A stretch of DNA of 64,000 bases from Vanessa cardui (Eukaryota; Arthropoda; Insecta; Lepidoptera; Nymphalidae). The notes beneath the pieces were generated by a model. It saw nothing but the letters and a program-made list of their open reading frames with translations. It made no database searches and was not told where the DNA came from. Each line of letters begins with the position of its first letter. Position 1 is the stretch's first letter. Shown here one piece after another: positions 23,560 to 38,800 of the stretch. The position numbers and the translations under genes were made by a program. The stretch spans positions 9,920,001 through 9,984,000 of the forward strand of contig NC_061154.1 in the NCBI RefSeq assembly GCF_905220365.1, read 5' to 3'.

Positions 23560-26302
23560 TTTAATAAAAATATATTTTCTAGTAACTGTAAGTAATAATC
23601 TTACCTAACCTTACTCAATTCACATAAAGTGAATAATTCTAGAAAATCTTTGTAGATGTTATTTTATAAGTTCTTAATCTATTCTTTTTTTTTATTTATA
23701 TCTTATTTACTCAAAAATATTAATTAACTTTTAAATGAGATTATACTATTTACATATTTATGATTTACAAAGGTTGTAATCGATCCCAGTTTATCACAAG
23801 ATTTGGTTTAAATGAACATTAAGTTGGAAGTGGAAATGTTATAGATGTTGACGAACACATTGTAGTTATAGAGCCTTCGAAGGCAGTGCACTTATCACAC
23901 ATTTATCAGAATTTTAAATCTGGATGTTTTAACTGGTATAACCATAATATATGTGGATGCATATCTTAAGATCCATCGGTGTCATCAGTAGCATTTATTC
24001 TATAACAATTGAATGTAGTAGATTAACATTTTGTCCCATATTGCGACGGCGTACTGCGCAACTAAGATATACTCCTGATATTTGAACCTGCCACACTTAC
24101 AGTCCGTGTCTGAGGTGATGATTACAGTCAGGATAACATGAAATGGTTTTAATCTGAACGCAGCTTGAATGCGTCATAGGTTTCTAAACTTATGACCATT
24201 CTGATTAGCCAGTCAACCTGATCGATTTCAGAAATTTGATGTTAGTGTTATAAATGTTACTTGCAATTATGAATCTAAACGTAAAATATTTGTTGTGAAG
24301 TAGCGGAAATAGTCATAAATGTATTTATTTTAAAACAGTTGTAGAAACATTTAGTGAATAAACAGTTCCAGTTTGGATTTCACTTTTGAATGGCAGATAA
24401 TTTAATTGTGAAACCATTTTTTGAACAGTCGAATATAATGAGCACCTTTATTAAGGCAACTGATGAATCTCTATTGCCAACGAATATAAATGTTCCATTT
24501 GAGGTATATATAATATATAGGTATACTCAGAAGAGAATGCTAAACTTTGCCACGTGCCAACTTTCACTTAAACGTTAAGATGACAAAAGTATGTCCATAA
24601 GCCAGTGTGTCCGTATTCAGTTGTGAAATCTATTATTGGAACTCGAATCACGCTCAATATATTAGACTTAAACTGCGCCCATGTATTGTGGTGATGATTA
24701 ATTTAATACAAAAAGTAGAATTTCATTCTTAACGCATTCTCCTCTCCCGATCTAAGCAATCTCTAACGTTGGTACTTAACAAGGTACAGGTACTTATCCA
24801 ACGTCTTAATAGGATCATCATTTCCTATTTATTATTTTCAAATGAAGATATGTAGGAATATAAGTGTTGTGACATATATAATTATTAAGGAAATCAATAT
24901 TAATTATATAATTGCTTTCCTAGCGAAATTTATTTTTACTAGTCTTTTATTTAATTTTTAATTGTTAATAAATATAGCCGTTTGTGTAGGAGGTAGAGTT
25001 CACGTCGAATTTTGTCCCCTTAGTAAAATTCCATGTAGTATTTAATATATGTGTATAAAATTAATGATAATTGTCCGCGTTCGAACTCATTCATTCATTA
25101 TAAGCTATACATTATAAAGTTTACTAAACCTAGTGTTAAATGTTAATCGTTGGTTTCATTTTAATTTACAAATATATTCTTGTACAGAGTAGTATATTCT
25201 TATTTTGATGTACTATATGTGTATATATTATATTTTTATTTTCAAATATTCTAATAATAATAATATCGTTATTTAAGTTGCAACGATTCTTGAAATGCTT
25301 AGCTGCAAATGGCATGCAGGTCTTTTATACGATATTTGGTGGCCGAGCTATAAGTTTGTGTCGCACTTTTCGTTCAACGAATTCGATTATATATAAATGT
25401 ATTTTTCAAGCGTCAACTTCTTGGACGCAGGTAACATCGTCTTACGGGCATGGACTTTATTTATTCACTATTAACATTCCGTTTGATTACTCGGATATAT
25501 GAAAAATCAAATGAACTGAGTCCATTGCTTGTGACCGAGTTGTTTTATCGTCTACCTCTTCACATGCTGTTATGTTCCATCTCTATAATAGATGATGGAA
25601 TTTTATCAGCAGAGTTTTTCGCTGAACTTCCACTAAGCTACTTATCTCTTTTAGCTTGTAATTTATTTTGTACTTAACACGCTAATGATACGCTGTTATA
25701 TTAGCACTCGAAATAGCAATTTATTGTTGTACTGGGCGGTATGAATTGATTTAATCCTTAATTCGAATACTGTTCTTACAGAAGTACAGCAAGGCCTTAC
25801 GAAATTGTTCTTGAATTACAATCGGTAACGCTACGATGACTTTTTGTTAATTTCGTTTCATATTTTTATGAAAAGGTAAAATATGAGACCTATTTTTTTG
25901 TTTGGGGATCCAAGACAGGGTTGGTTGACAAATTGGATAGTTTTGACTGAAGTAGGTACTTAAAAGTAGCCTGGACGTAGCTCTCGACTTACGTTCTCGA
26001 CTCTTTTAGTTATTCTATTATAACTATGTGACTTAATTCGTTATTATTTTGCGGTTCGAGATATTAACTCTATATAAGATTTAACGAAGGAATCTCCTCA
26101 GTATTGAATGAATGTAATATGTAATTTATATTTCTAACGGCTTTTTTATCAACACGTTTTTAACCTTTTATCTAAAGATAAAGTATATATAATACAATTC
26201 TAGTGTATAAATAAAATAGTGAGTTGCTTATAATGTCTATACGTGTAAAGTACGACACAACTTAGAAGTAGCATCGGCAAATTCAATAAAACTGATTACT
26301 GC
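23560..26302. other. 3' UTR and AT-rich flank downstream of BTBD8-like gene
   Basis: An AATAAA at 23563-23568 follows the stop too closely to be the main polyadenylation signal; several further AATAAA hexamers occur downstream, for example near 24357. Short ORFs in this span (24390-24578, 25278-25677) have no recognisable domain and the composition of non-coding sequence. No RNA gene was recognised. Confidence 0.4.
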
Positions 26303-26412
26303 CGATTTACACGACCAATATAAATAGCTTCCTATCGCGCTATTCGACGCTATATTCGTCGCTATAGATTCTCGTGTCAGTTCAACCTGAGACAGCTAGT
26401 TCATGTAAATCG
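26303..26412. repeat. 110-bp imperfect palindrome, possible small MITE remnant
   Basis: The ends are inverted: CGATTTACACGA at 26303-26314 pairs with TCATGTAAATCG at 26401-26412 (11 of 12). The interior carries several CTAT-n-CG/CGACG words arranged as a hyphenated palindrome (26332-26367). No target-site duplication or family can be assigned. Confidence 0.4.
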
Positions 26413-29400
26413 AATATATAATTTCATATGATATTACAAGTTATTACGTTTGTGTAAAGATCATATTCGTATAAGAAATAAATGTTGATAATTTGGGATG
26501 GCGTACTTAACTCGGTATGGTATACGGATGTGATCGGTTTTACGAATTTCGCCGATGCTACATGTAAGTTATGTCGTACTATGCACGTATCCTTAATAAC
26601 TGGGGATAACCCTATAAATGATCTCAATGATGCTCTCAGTATTCAATATTTACATTTCAGGTTTGCATCAGCCATTGTTAAAGATAAACGTAGGCCATGA
26701 TTATTTTTTATATTTTGCTATGTTAATTATGTATAATACGTTAAATTAGAATTTATATACTCAACTGTATTTTAATTTTTCAAAAATGTAAAGTATTAAA
26801 TTAACAAAAATGATATCTTCTGTTAATTTATTGCTTTAAATAATCGTAATTAATTGATTATTTTAGTTGTAGGTTTTCATCGCGCTTATAGAAATAAGAT
26901 TATTATAGGATTTGACCAGGCTACTGATACGTCCATTTATTTTGTAATACCTGTACAAATTTACTTATAAATCCTTCCTATGTATTTTTATCGAGATTTG
27001 GATGAATAACGTAACATGGAAACAGGCCTGCTAGTATTACATATTATACTTGGTACGCTCAATCCAGATATGTCGTTATTTTTTAAGATTTATTTTTAAC
27101 ACATGTGGGAACATGTCTTGATCGACATTAAAATCATAATTAAAAACTATATGGCACTAAAATATTATCTAAAACGATAAATAAATCTCTTAATTTATAT
27201 AATCACATTAAATTAATAAAATACATTTTTAAGCCAATTTTGGATACATATTAAAAATTTGTTAAATTTTTTATAACACAGTATTTTCTCGAACACCGTA
27301 CCTTTGTCACTATTTTTGTTTATAAACAAGGAACTGCTTTGTCTCGAAAACTATTTAGAAAATTTTAGTCCCACCGATTGATAATTATGGTGTTTTATTT
27401 ATTTGTATTATCGGTTTTAATCTTTAAGATGCAAGTTATTATATGTTTTGGACAAATAAGACGGCTTATGTCATCTTACATATCATAATAATTGTATTAT
27501 TATTTTAAATAATTTACACTTAAAAAATATAATATTTGTGGAATATAAAATTCCATAATCGTTATATCTATATACTACTTATGACTTAATTTATTGCGTT
27601 TTTTTTTTATTTTTTACAATATATCTCTTCTTTTTCTTAAGTTTTGTTTTTATAGTAACGTTATATTTTATTTTTAGCATTTTATTTAATAAACAAATGC
27701 AAGTTGTGCTTATAAAATAATATTTAAGCGAAAACTTCGAAATGGTTTATAAAAGCAATATAATTTTTAATATTTATACACTAATAGTAACCCAGTTGAC
27801 TAATAAAATTTTATAAAATTGTATGTGCTGGACACATTAGTACAAAGCCAGAATGTTTTGTTACTACTATGCGAATATCGCTAGTTAATATAATTTTTCA
27901 ATTTTTGTTTGAGTAACCATTTATAAAATGTATTTGTGAATTCATAAATATATTGTTTGGAATTATATTCATTCAGTAGCCTGTATTTTTTTTATTATTG
28001 GATAAAATTTATTTAAATATATGCTGTATATTTTCTTGTATTAAATATTTATGACTAAGTAAAAAAAATTGGTAACGCTTTGTTTTAACAGCTTATAATA
28101 TTATCTTCGATGCCTTTACCTTATGGTTATATTCAATTCTCGACAAAGAGTAAATATGTATCGATGCTTAATAATATAAATTGTTATTTGAATATATGAA
28201 AAAGAACTTTTTATCGTTTATTAAGAGTTTATTTAAATGTGTATATTGTTGGTAATAATAACTGTATTAGATATTTCCTTAAATAAAGTAATGTGCATTT
28301 ATTTGGTTATTTTATTAAACCCCAATGTCTGTTAATTTTATTCTCAGCAAAGTTCTCTAAAATCCTTGATGGATTATGTATGCGCATTCAAAGTTCATGG
28401 GCACGAATATTAAACATAAACGTCAAAATACTGTATCCCAACCATAAGAGGAAAAAAGCCAATTACACATTTGACACGAAATTATTCGAGAGCTTGATTT
28501 ATCTATGGTATTAACTATGGATTTGCGAAAACGACGTTTTGAACGTCGACGAACGAAACTTATCGGAATTTTGGCAGTAAGATTAAAGAGTAAATAAGTA
28601 GCAAAGTGTAATAAATAACGATTTATTAGTCATAAGCTCTTTCTAGAGCACAATATGGCTGAGTTAATAACAAATCGCCAGAAATGCGTAAGTCTAACGT
28701 TTGTTTAACTTTTTTTCTATTCGCATTCGAATAGGCTATTATATCAGCAACATATAAAAAGATCCATAGACCAGATCTGTGATATATCTTGTACGAGTGA
28801 CATATTTATATGAATATGAAATAAATATAATTTTAATTAGTCATATATTCGTAAATATTAAAATTTTATTGAATGTTTTGCACTACAATAAATACTTTGG
28901 AAAATAAATTGAGACTCACTAAATAGACTCCTAGAGAAGTAAATGAAAAGAAAAGAATTGCGCTATATTTTACAAGAAATATGACCAAAATCTGTATTTG
29001 GGAAGTTTACATATATTTAAGAAATTAGAATCTTGGTTTGTCTTCATCAATATTGGATTTGGAAAAATTACCCGTACATTCTTACCGATTAACTTGTTAA
29101 TAATAAAAGAAATATAAATCACTTCTCTTTAATGGATTTTAAAAAAAGGTCGCTTATTAAAGTATACTGTCATTACAGTTTAACTTGCAATGAATTAAAA
29201 AAAATAGTATATTGCTCCTATTAACTTGAACTTCGTTTTATTTTGTATTCATAGAAATATCACAAAGAATTTAGTAGTAGACAGTGGATCTGTAACAGCA
29301 CTGTATTAATATATATTACCATAAGAACTTACCTTCTCGTGTTCAAATAAATAATAGTAAGAAGAGAAAGGAATTATTAATAAACTGCTGACAACATATT

Positions 29401-32400
29401 CCAAATAAATTAAGTCATTTATTTCGGAAACCGATACAATATAGCATAATAGTTTAATATAACAACAATACCATACGGAAATTTAACTGTATCTATTGTA
29501 AAAAAAAGCCCTACAGAATTATGCACAAATGGCGTTATCCCAATACATCATCTCCCATTAAAAATAACTTACATGACACCACCAAAATAAAATGTATATT
29601 GATACCACAAGAGGCGCTTATAATACTATTATTATACTTTCAAGCGATTTTTCTCACTGGCTTATTCATTGTGGCCGACGACAATTACTAATGATAACTC
29701 TGACAAATGTTTCATTACATAAGTGGATTGAAATATATTACAGTAAAAAATCTATGTCACACTAGAGAACGACACCACATTTAGTAACACTTATACCTTA
29801 ACAGATCAAAATGTTAATTTTGCTAAGAGATTATTTTCCAGTAAAAATTTTACGTAAAAAATTAACATTTTTTTTTATGTATAGTTTAGAAAATTTTTAT
29901 GAAATTTTTGTTCCGAGTTTTGTTTATGACAAAATTATACGAGGCATGGAAGCCTTTAAGAATAAATTATTAAAAAGGTCACGGAAAGCAATTTTATTTC
30001 TCTTGTATACATTTATAATAAGATGTAACCAAATTCAAGTGTCAAATAACCAGCGTTCGATTCGATCTCGTGATCATGACATCTCGGTGTGTGATGCAAC
30101 TTTTGTGGTTTCATTTTGATAATATGAGTCACCCATAAACAAAAAGTTCTTTGTAATAAATAAACATATACGCCACATACTATCTACTTATTATATACAT
30201 ACATTTAATACGAAATCCGAAATCAAATATTATCTATTATTATATTATATTGACTTGCGTATTAATAGTTTATAGAATGAATGTCGCATTCATTTGAGAT
30301 AGTGTCATCGAGTTAAAATATGTTTCACGATCATTAGCGTCCGACTAACAAATGGTACATTACCTTTATATGCAAGGCATTTTATTAACCAAATGCATAT
30401 ACGGCAAAAAGTCATTTCGTAAAAACAATGGCCTAATTGTCATGCATGTTGGATAACGAAAATACATTTGTGGGAGATCATAAATTGAGACTAAGTTATC
30501 GCAACCGATTTCCGTATCAATCTAATAAAACGCACAAGAATATCGCCTTAGTGCCAGTTGAGGATTTTTATCATACCATAAAAACCCGCATTTTGTTCAT
30601 GAAACAAATTGAAGCGACAAAAAATATAGTGACCTCAAAGGATTTACCGCTTGGGACTTCGCTTGCGTATTCACGCACTCCTAGAGATCAACTCTACCGA
30701 GCACGTTATTATAATATTTATGACTATATCTAAACAATATATTTCTAAGTATGTTTATATTGTACGAGTTCTAATCGCGTTCGATATAATTACGTTTCGC
30801 TACTTTGACGTAATGATCGTGAAACAAAATATTGCATTAAACGCATGGCCCACTAGCACTAGAGTCGTCAATCGTCGCGGGTCACCTGTTTATTGCAAAT
30901 TAATTTGTATGAGCATAATGACTATGGCAGTTTCGTTCTTCGGTCTGGTAACAATTCACACATTCGTGATTATAGCCGAGCACACGCAATCAGAATGTTT
31001 TTTTTTTTTAAAACTATAATTCAAAGAAAGTGCATGTATCCTTAATTTTTCATTTTTTTTAACAGTAACATATCGAAATGAACAAAAAAAGAATACATTG
31101 AAAAAATATATATATCGATGTCAACAATTACAAGTTGATATTTAAATACCCGTCGAATTTAAAATATTCAAATTTTCATATCGTTCGTGACAAAATAAAT
31201 GTAATGTTATAATATTGATTACAATTTTTATTAAAGAAAGTTACAACAAAACATTTTATTATGATATAATTATAAATTATTCTAATATACCTTATATTTA
31301 GTCTTTTTTATTATTAAATGAACCAAGATTTTACATTTAATGAACAAAATAGACCCATTGTCTACAGTGCTTGTTTGTAACACATTGATTAAATAAGTAG
31401 GAACAATTAATAGAGAGTAAGTTGATTTTAGTATTAAATCTCAAACGACTGCGACACAGCGATGACATCATATATTAATAGTAATAGTACAGACACACAA
31501 ATCGCTCAAAGTCCATTCCAATAGAATTTGACAACGCACTCCGACTGATAATACTAGAAATATGATAAACATAAGAACTACCATTGTCAAATGAAAACAG
31601 ATCATCAGCTTGTTATGACATAGTGAGAACTATTTAATATAGAATTTTCAATGTTTTTAACATTTAACCATACTGTTTTATGTTGTTTCAACTTATTCCA
31701 ACTGTTACTCCTTACTGTAGTTATTCATTTTACTGGCTGTTTATTGATTGATATTCGTCACAGATCGTTGTAAGAAAAAAAAGGGGTTTGTTTATTTTAG
31801 GAGCCCCGTAAAGTTATTGAGATTATTAAGTATAGTAAGGTAGAGTATTTAATGTGTAAATACTTTCGGAAACGACTGGAATGCTTAAAACCTCGTTTGG
31901 AAAATAAGGCTTTACCACTCAAATAGATTAGACAGGATACTTATGAAGTTAACAGCAGTTAAGCGAATTTCTTAATAACAATTGATATTGGAATAAAAAC
32001 ACTAGATACTATTATATTCTTATAATATATTAAATAAGTAGTACACGTCAAACAATTAAACGACTATAACTTTTAACCATGCTTTATACAGGCCATAAGT
32101 GTATTCGTTATTACTTTTTGATTATAAATATCAGATAATTAAATATCAAAAATTTCGGCATCAATAAATAATCTTAATTAAACGTAACCAATAAATCCAC
32201 AAGTCGATAGTTTGTTACAACATTATGATATATCATTCGCCCTTGCACAATTTCTATTGTAATGGACTGTACAAGCTTACATCTCGAATCTTAATTATAT
32301 GAAAGATTTACAAGTGATACAAAATATTGATAATTTTGATAATAAATACTTGAAAAACAAAAACGATAATTGCATTTGCCTCCTTGCAACAACTTCCGCG

Positions 32401-32809
32401 CAACGAAAGTTAAAAATAAGATATACATTTTAAATAAAAGACAACATAATAATGACCTTAACCTTAAAAGAAATTTCATAAAATAAAAACCTCTAAACAA
32501 TCCGTTTCCTAACATTAAGAAACACATACAAAGGCAGTAAAGTTCGTTCAATAGCTACGGGTAACAGTATAAATAGACTCTAATTAATACATTTCTCGAT
32601 AGTGATGTGGATATGGGGAAGAAGTTGGATGTCACGATTTCCTAAAAACCGCGAATGGGGAGGGGTAACGGGGCATCGATGATCGGCGCCCGGTCGGAGC
32701 GCATCGAAGGTAGAAGTCGCTAGTAAGAAAAACGTTTAAGCTGCCTTGTGTGAGGGATGCGTTGGGAGTGGTGTAACAGCGGCGTCTGTGAGGTGGCGTC
32801 GGAGGTCAT
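26413..32809. other. Gene-free AT-rich interval between convergent BTBD8-like and VAP-33 genes
   Basis: About 6.4 kb between the 3' ends of two convergent genes, so it should contain the 3' UTR of VAP-33 at its right end. ORFs at 29811-30119, 30437-30733 and 30651-31019 lack recognisable domains. The 30300-31000 segment is somewhat less AT-rich than its surroundings, without an identifiable product. No repeat or RNA gene was recognised. Confidence 0.4.
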
Positions 32810-35800
32810 TCACATGACGAACTTGCCGATGATGATGCCGAGCAGTGCCATGGCTATGGCGGTGGCGATCCAGGGCATCAGCGCGATCTGCTCAGTCTTC
32901 TCCGGCCCGTACGAGTGGCGGCGCGCCGCGCGGCCCTCGCCGCCCACGGACTGGTGCAGGCGCAGCAGCTCTTCCTGCAAGCAACGGGAACGGAGCGCAT
33001 TAGTCATCGACGCCAGTCGCCACCTCGAGTCGCTTTCGCTCGCCTTGATACTATTTATTTGGACACACCCAGTCTGTTTGACTTAATCGAACTAATATAA
33101 ACAATATATAGTCTGTTCGCGTTAAGAATGCAGTGAGTTGTCGTTGTTTGACCAATCAAATCTTTTTAAAAAAAGGGTAAAGGTGTATGTATATTTGTGC
33201 TAAAATTGCAACAAATTATATTTGTTTTAAAGACTAAGTGTAATGAATTTAAAAGTACACATTAACGTAAAATATCGAAATTAAGTCATTAATATTTTAA
33301 TCATTATTACTCACACTATTACTGTCGTCGTTAGTGTTTATAATAAAATAATTTTCTGCAGCGAGTTCCATAACATTATCTAAATCCCACATGGCAATTT
33401 CTTCTTGTAAGACGTGGTCGCAGCATTTCTCGCACTTTTATTTTTACAAAGCGGTGTGGTATTCATTTTTTTAATATCAGTTAATAATAATAAAAATTTA
33501 ATTAAAATTTAAAAAATATCAGTTAATAATTAATTACATCCACAACCATCACGTTCGAACCTATGTCTTTACCAGTTCAATGTGAACTTGACTTTGTAAT
33601 TTGAAGATTTGATTGGTCAAAGGTGCCGGTGAACAATGACAACTCTCTGCATTCTTAACGCGAACAGACTATAGTAATTTCACTGTCGTATAAGTTTCGT
33701 TGTGGTTGTGTGAATTTGTTATCGTGTTGTTTGTTTGTTTGTTTAATGACATATTTAGTTTTTATTATTGATATGTGAGTACTATTTGTTGCTTATATTG
33801 TGTAACAGAATGTTTAAAATATTAATTTATTCGTCATGACAATATATCTTCTTATTAACTGTAATGGTATATAGAGGATGTTTCTAATCACAATGAAAAT
33901 ATTTAAAACTTCTCCACTAACAAAAACAATTATTTTTTTAACTTATTTAAAAACGTACGAATGTGCTGACTATATTAACTTGCACGTGTTTCGTATGCTA
34001 ATATGTGTGCTGGAGTTATAACGAAAAAGGTTTTAATATAAATATTTAGAACGATATATGTATGTACAATATTATCCTCCATATAGAAATAATGTAAATA
34101 TGCTTTTGAGTAACACCTTATTAATATAAAATATAATTAAACAACGCTTAAGCATTGTGACTCCTAATCACTTGTGTCTAAGTAAGATTATGTATCTCAA
34201 TCGAGAAATGTTATAAAACACCATTTACAGTTATAGTTATTAAAGAGAATGTCTCATGTCTCATATCACTCTATAACATTTCGCGATCGTGTTTTGCGGT
34301 GAGTTACAGAATATGTCTATAGATTACAATATTATATTACTAGCGGCCCGCCCCGGCTTCGCACAGGTGGACATAAGTTTATTTATATATTTTTGTTGCT
34401 TTTTTCCGACATATATCGCAAATGTCGTTCTGTTTCAACTTATTTACACAAAAAACCCTAATAAATTATATACCTAAGCCTTCCCTCTTAGTGAAAACTG
34501 CATGAAAATCTGTTCAGTAATTTTGGAGTTTATCACGACCGACTTTGTTTTATAATATTTAGTGATCTTTCGTCCGTTTTGCGAAAAGTATCACCAAATA
34601 TCACTCGAATCGGTTGAATATGGGTCATCGGTTATATAATGACCTATATTCGACCGTAGCATGACAATGCGCCTTGATAACAGTAGGTGAAAATATCATA
34701 AAATAGCTTAAAAAAGGGTTATTGACCTGTCTGTATAGGTGGACTGAAAGAACACCTAACCAAAAAAATGTAAACACGAATCCCTAGAGACGCAAATAAG
34801 CCAATTGAAACAGACGATCGATCGTATAACACCATGTAGTATAATTAATTCCGTTAATAATTAATTCGACTAATGAAGTTTGCGTAAGCTAGATGACGTC
34901 ACTTATACAAACTGAAGATCATTTTATTGCTATTGTATTTACAAAAAATCATTTAATAAAAATACATAATTCTATTTACGAAAATATAAAATATGGAAGA
35001 GTAAAACCTCTTTCGGTGCTAGTAAAAAAAAAACAATAACAAAACAACGCTGCGCGCAATCACGTTAAGTAAAAGAACAGTCGCCGAGCAGAGAATATGT
35101 ATTTTAAATTTATTTTCAAAGCGCTGTCTGAAATTCGTTCGCTTGGACTCTTTATACAAAATATGCAACGCGTGTTACGTAAACAGAAAAAAAACTATTG
35201 TAAATCATTTTTAACTCTTATATGAATTGTAGCAAAAAAATGACACTTAGTTAAGACAGACAAACAGACAGACAGACATATATTGTAAAGAATGAATTAT
35301 ATGATATAAAAAATGTGTCATTTAAAACATCAGCGCAAAGCAATTTCGTGTGTTATATCAAACATTAAATATTGATTTGTATTGTTAATAAGGATCCATT
35401 TCCTTTGAATTCAGATTCAAGTAATTCGCTCTTAGATCGATTGACAGCAAAAATAAAACAGCATAACTGACAAAGAAATACATCTACAAGATATTCACTC
35501 CTCTATCACAAACAAGACAACAAATTATTACAACATATTTCAGTTGTATAGTAATACAACACTCGTATTATACAAACAAACGAACCGTAGGAGGATATAA
35601 GTGAATTCTTTACAAATTAGTTATAAATAAATTCGCTAAGCAATTATCAACCTTATATATATAACGATATGGCAGTTAATTACTAATGATATATATGTAA
35701 TAAAGTTTTTTCGGGTTAATGATATTGTAATATATGAGATCATATTACGTATAAGATATTCTAATGCATATGAAAGGCGAGCTTCTTTCGTACGCAACAG

Positions 35801-38800
35801 AATACATTATGTAACGTCGGGCAACCATTACTAAGTAATATTGTTATTTTTCAGTTACAGTTATTTTAAAAATGGAATTTATTTTATTTTGTTGTCATTT
35901 TTATTTTGTGTGTGTGTGTGTGTGTGTGTGTTTGTGTGTGGGTGCATGTGTGATGAATACCATGACATTCGAATTACTTGCAAATGCAAATATTTCGTTG
36001 AATAATTTAGTAAAACCTCAATGATTTAGTAAATCCGTTATCACACAAATTAACAAAACGTAAGATATTTATAGGACACCTTATATTTACATGTTTACTT
36101 AAAAAAATAGTTTGAATCGAAGTTGGTATATAATAAGAATTATCGTAAAATAAAATACAGTATTAGTGTAAAAGTAAATCATACAGGACAGACAGCACTT
36201 GGGTACGTATAGTCTAAGCAAGTAGCAAAAGTCGACTTTATTTGACACCCCAATCGATATGTATTAAATATTAAACCCATAAAGTGGAACTCACTTTTAA
36301 TCGAAGATTTTCATGTCGTAATTTGCTTTCTTCCTCCCTCAAATGAATCACTTCATTCGTCGCCTTTTGCAAATCGCTTTCGAGGTTTTCAGATTTTGGG
36401 AAATTAGTCTGGAAATATAAATAAAAAAATAAACAAAATCAAATAGATCTCATCTACAGTATACAGTTTGAATATGCAAATAAAAACGAACATGCATTTG
36501 TATAAAGCGACATTTACATACTACTGAAAATGAGTTGTCTAATAAATAATATACATATATGTATAATAAAATATAATATAGATTATATTTCTTTATAGAT
36601 AACGTCCAGAACGGAACTTATTTAATTAACCTGTAAATATATACATATTTTTTAATGCCAGGTTTAAATATCTATTAACGACGACTAATAAAAAACGTTA
36701 AAACTTTTAACAATTACAAGTGTTGTTCTGCAAATTTGACTTTTTCTTGTATCATTAATAAAAATTAGATTTTTTTGACGACAAATTCTTTTATTAAGCG
36801 TAAGGCTTCTGTAAAGAGGATTACAAATCATCAAAATATTTAGACAATCCTGACTCTTACACTGTTGAAACTTGTCTTTAAAACATTGATAGACATCAAA
36901 CCATCATTATAAACCGTTATCAAACAACACTACATCTCTTAAAATACATAATACTATCACGAGTGTTATTTTTATCAAAAACAACAAATTTTGAAGCGAT
37001 ACGGTTTATAAAAGGCAATTTCATTGACGAATCGACCTTCTTTTGCAATTGTGTGGTTTCGTTTTATAATGAGAAGGCGGACGTTAAAACGATCCTTCGC
37101 TGTTTGGTGACAATACATCGGAATTTTCAAAGATTATACCATTCGTCGTCAGTGTCACGTCAACGAGCAATTATAGATAAATATACATATTTAAGATGTT
37201 ATGTGACTTGTGCTTGTGATACACTAAGATGACTCTAGCGATATAGCGTGGTGCAGTACAGCTTTGCACAAATCACTACTTATGTTTTACTAATATGATA
37301 TCGAAGTTACATTTACATTGAATTCTCATTAAAATTTCTTGTTTTAATTGATACAATCCGTTGATTATTTTTATTATGTGATTATATTACCAATTCTTAT
37401 GGCCTTATATCATCTTATAAATACGTAAAGTTATATATTTATATCTTAAGAAATACATACCTCAGCGATATATGCTTTAATATATTTGTTTATTTATTAA
37501 TATTATATTATATAATAATATATTGATGTTGTGTTAGTTGGTTATTTATACATAAGAAAAATGGACGCAGTACGTGTTTAACTTTTTTTTAACGGATAAT
37601 GAAAGCGTGGTACCGTTTTCGCGCTTAACGATCCCGACGTGAGGTCATCATCCTTCCTCTTTGCTTCATTCTGGATAAGACCTTCTACAGCATCCTGGAA
37701 TATACATTCAACATGCCAAGCTTGGACTTACTCGAAGCCAGTTCGTTTGAATCATTTCGATTAGAAGGTAGAATGAAGGTTATAACGATTTACAGTATTG
37801 CCATAGGAAAATATATACGGACGAAATTATTTAAGGAAAACATGGAATTTTACAAATCCGTTACATGATTTCAAGTGAATCCATGCTGTGAATGCTGACA
37901 AAATGCTGGCTAATGAATGTGTTTCTCTTCCGCCACTAAAATAGGTATATTGTATATCGAAAGTATACATTCCGATTTAGGTAAACAAATTCTTATATAC
38001 CGTGAGATGCAGATATATGTTACGAGTAGCGACATCTCTTAACGGTTCTTAAATCTTAATAAACAATTTCTACAATCACAGTACTATGTGGATATATGTT
38101 TTATGTATTCTAGAAACATTAATGTCATGAAACACTATTTTTTAATATGTGGTCTATGCACTGAACTCAATGTGGTATGTACAATACAGTTTGATATAAT
38201 TCGAGCAAATAAAACCCGAAAAAGCACAGCACAACAATTATTATATTCGAAGGCAGTGGCGGGAGGAGCAGATATGCATATGAACCACTTTGACTACGAA
38301 TATGACATAATAAAAGAAATAGGCATTTTGATTATCGACGAAATTTTATCGATACTTTAAAAGTTGGTTACCGATATTAGTAGTTCATTGGATTAGTGTT
38401 GTATTTCAATTTAATTAATTATACATCAGTCGATAAGTGCATAATATCGTTCTACGTATTAGCGAATCGATTTGGAAATGTGAACATAAGGTTTATTTAT
38501 CATTACTCCTCCCGCCATTGAATAGAGTATACAGTATCAAATCCTTTCGATTCTCGTCATTCTCTTATGAACTCATGATGAACTGACCTCCGTTCGTATG
38601 TTCATGCCATGTTTGAAAGTTAGTTTTGTAAAGAAATGATCATAGTGATCGATTATATCTATTATTACCTTTGTTAGTGATTTTACATCATCAGCTGCGG
38701 AGGACACTGCGACTCTCTTCTTATTGACTTCGTTCTGGGTCGCGGTGTCACCGGCATCCTTGGCAGAAATTATTTATAAAATATTATGTCTCCTTGCTAA

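Noticed and set aside
30437..31019. Two overlapping ORFs (98 and 122 codons) between BTBD8 and VAP-33
   Set aside because: No recognisable domain, no splice-site support, overlapping frames, and codon use not different from the flanks.
36963..38360. ORFs of 89-90 codons in VAP-33 introns
   Set aside because: Plus-strand chance ORFs in intronic sequence, with no motif and no splice partners.
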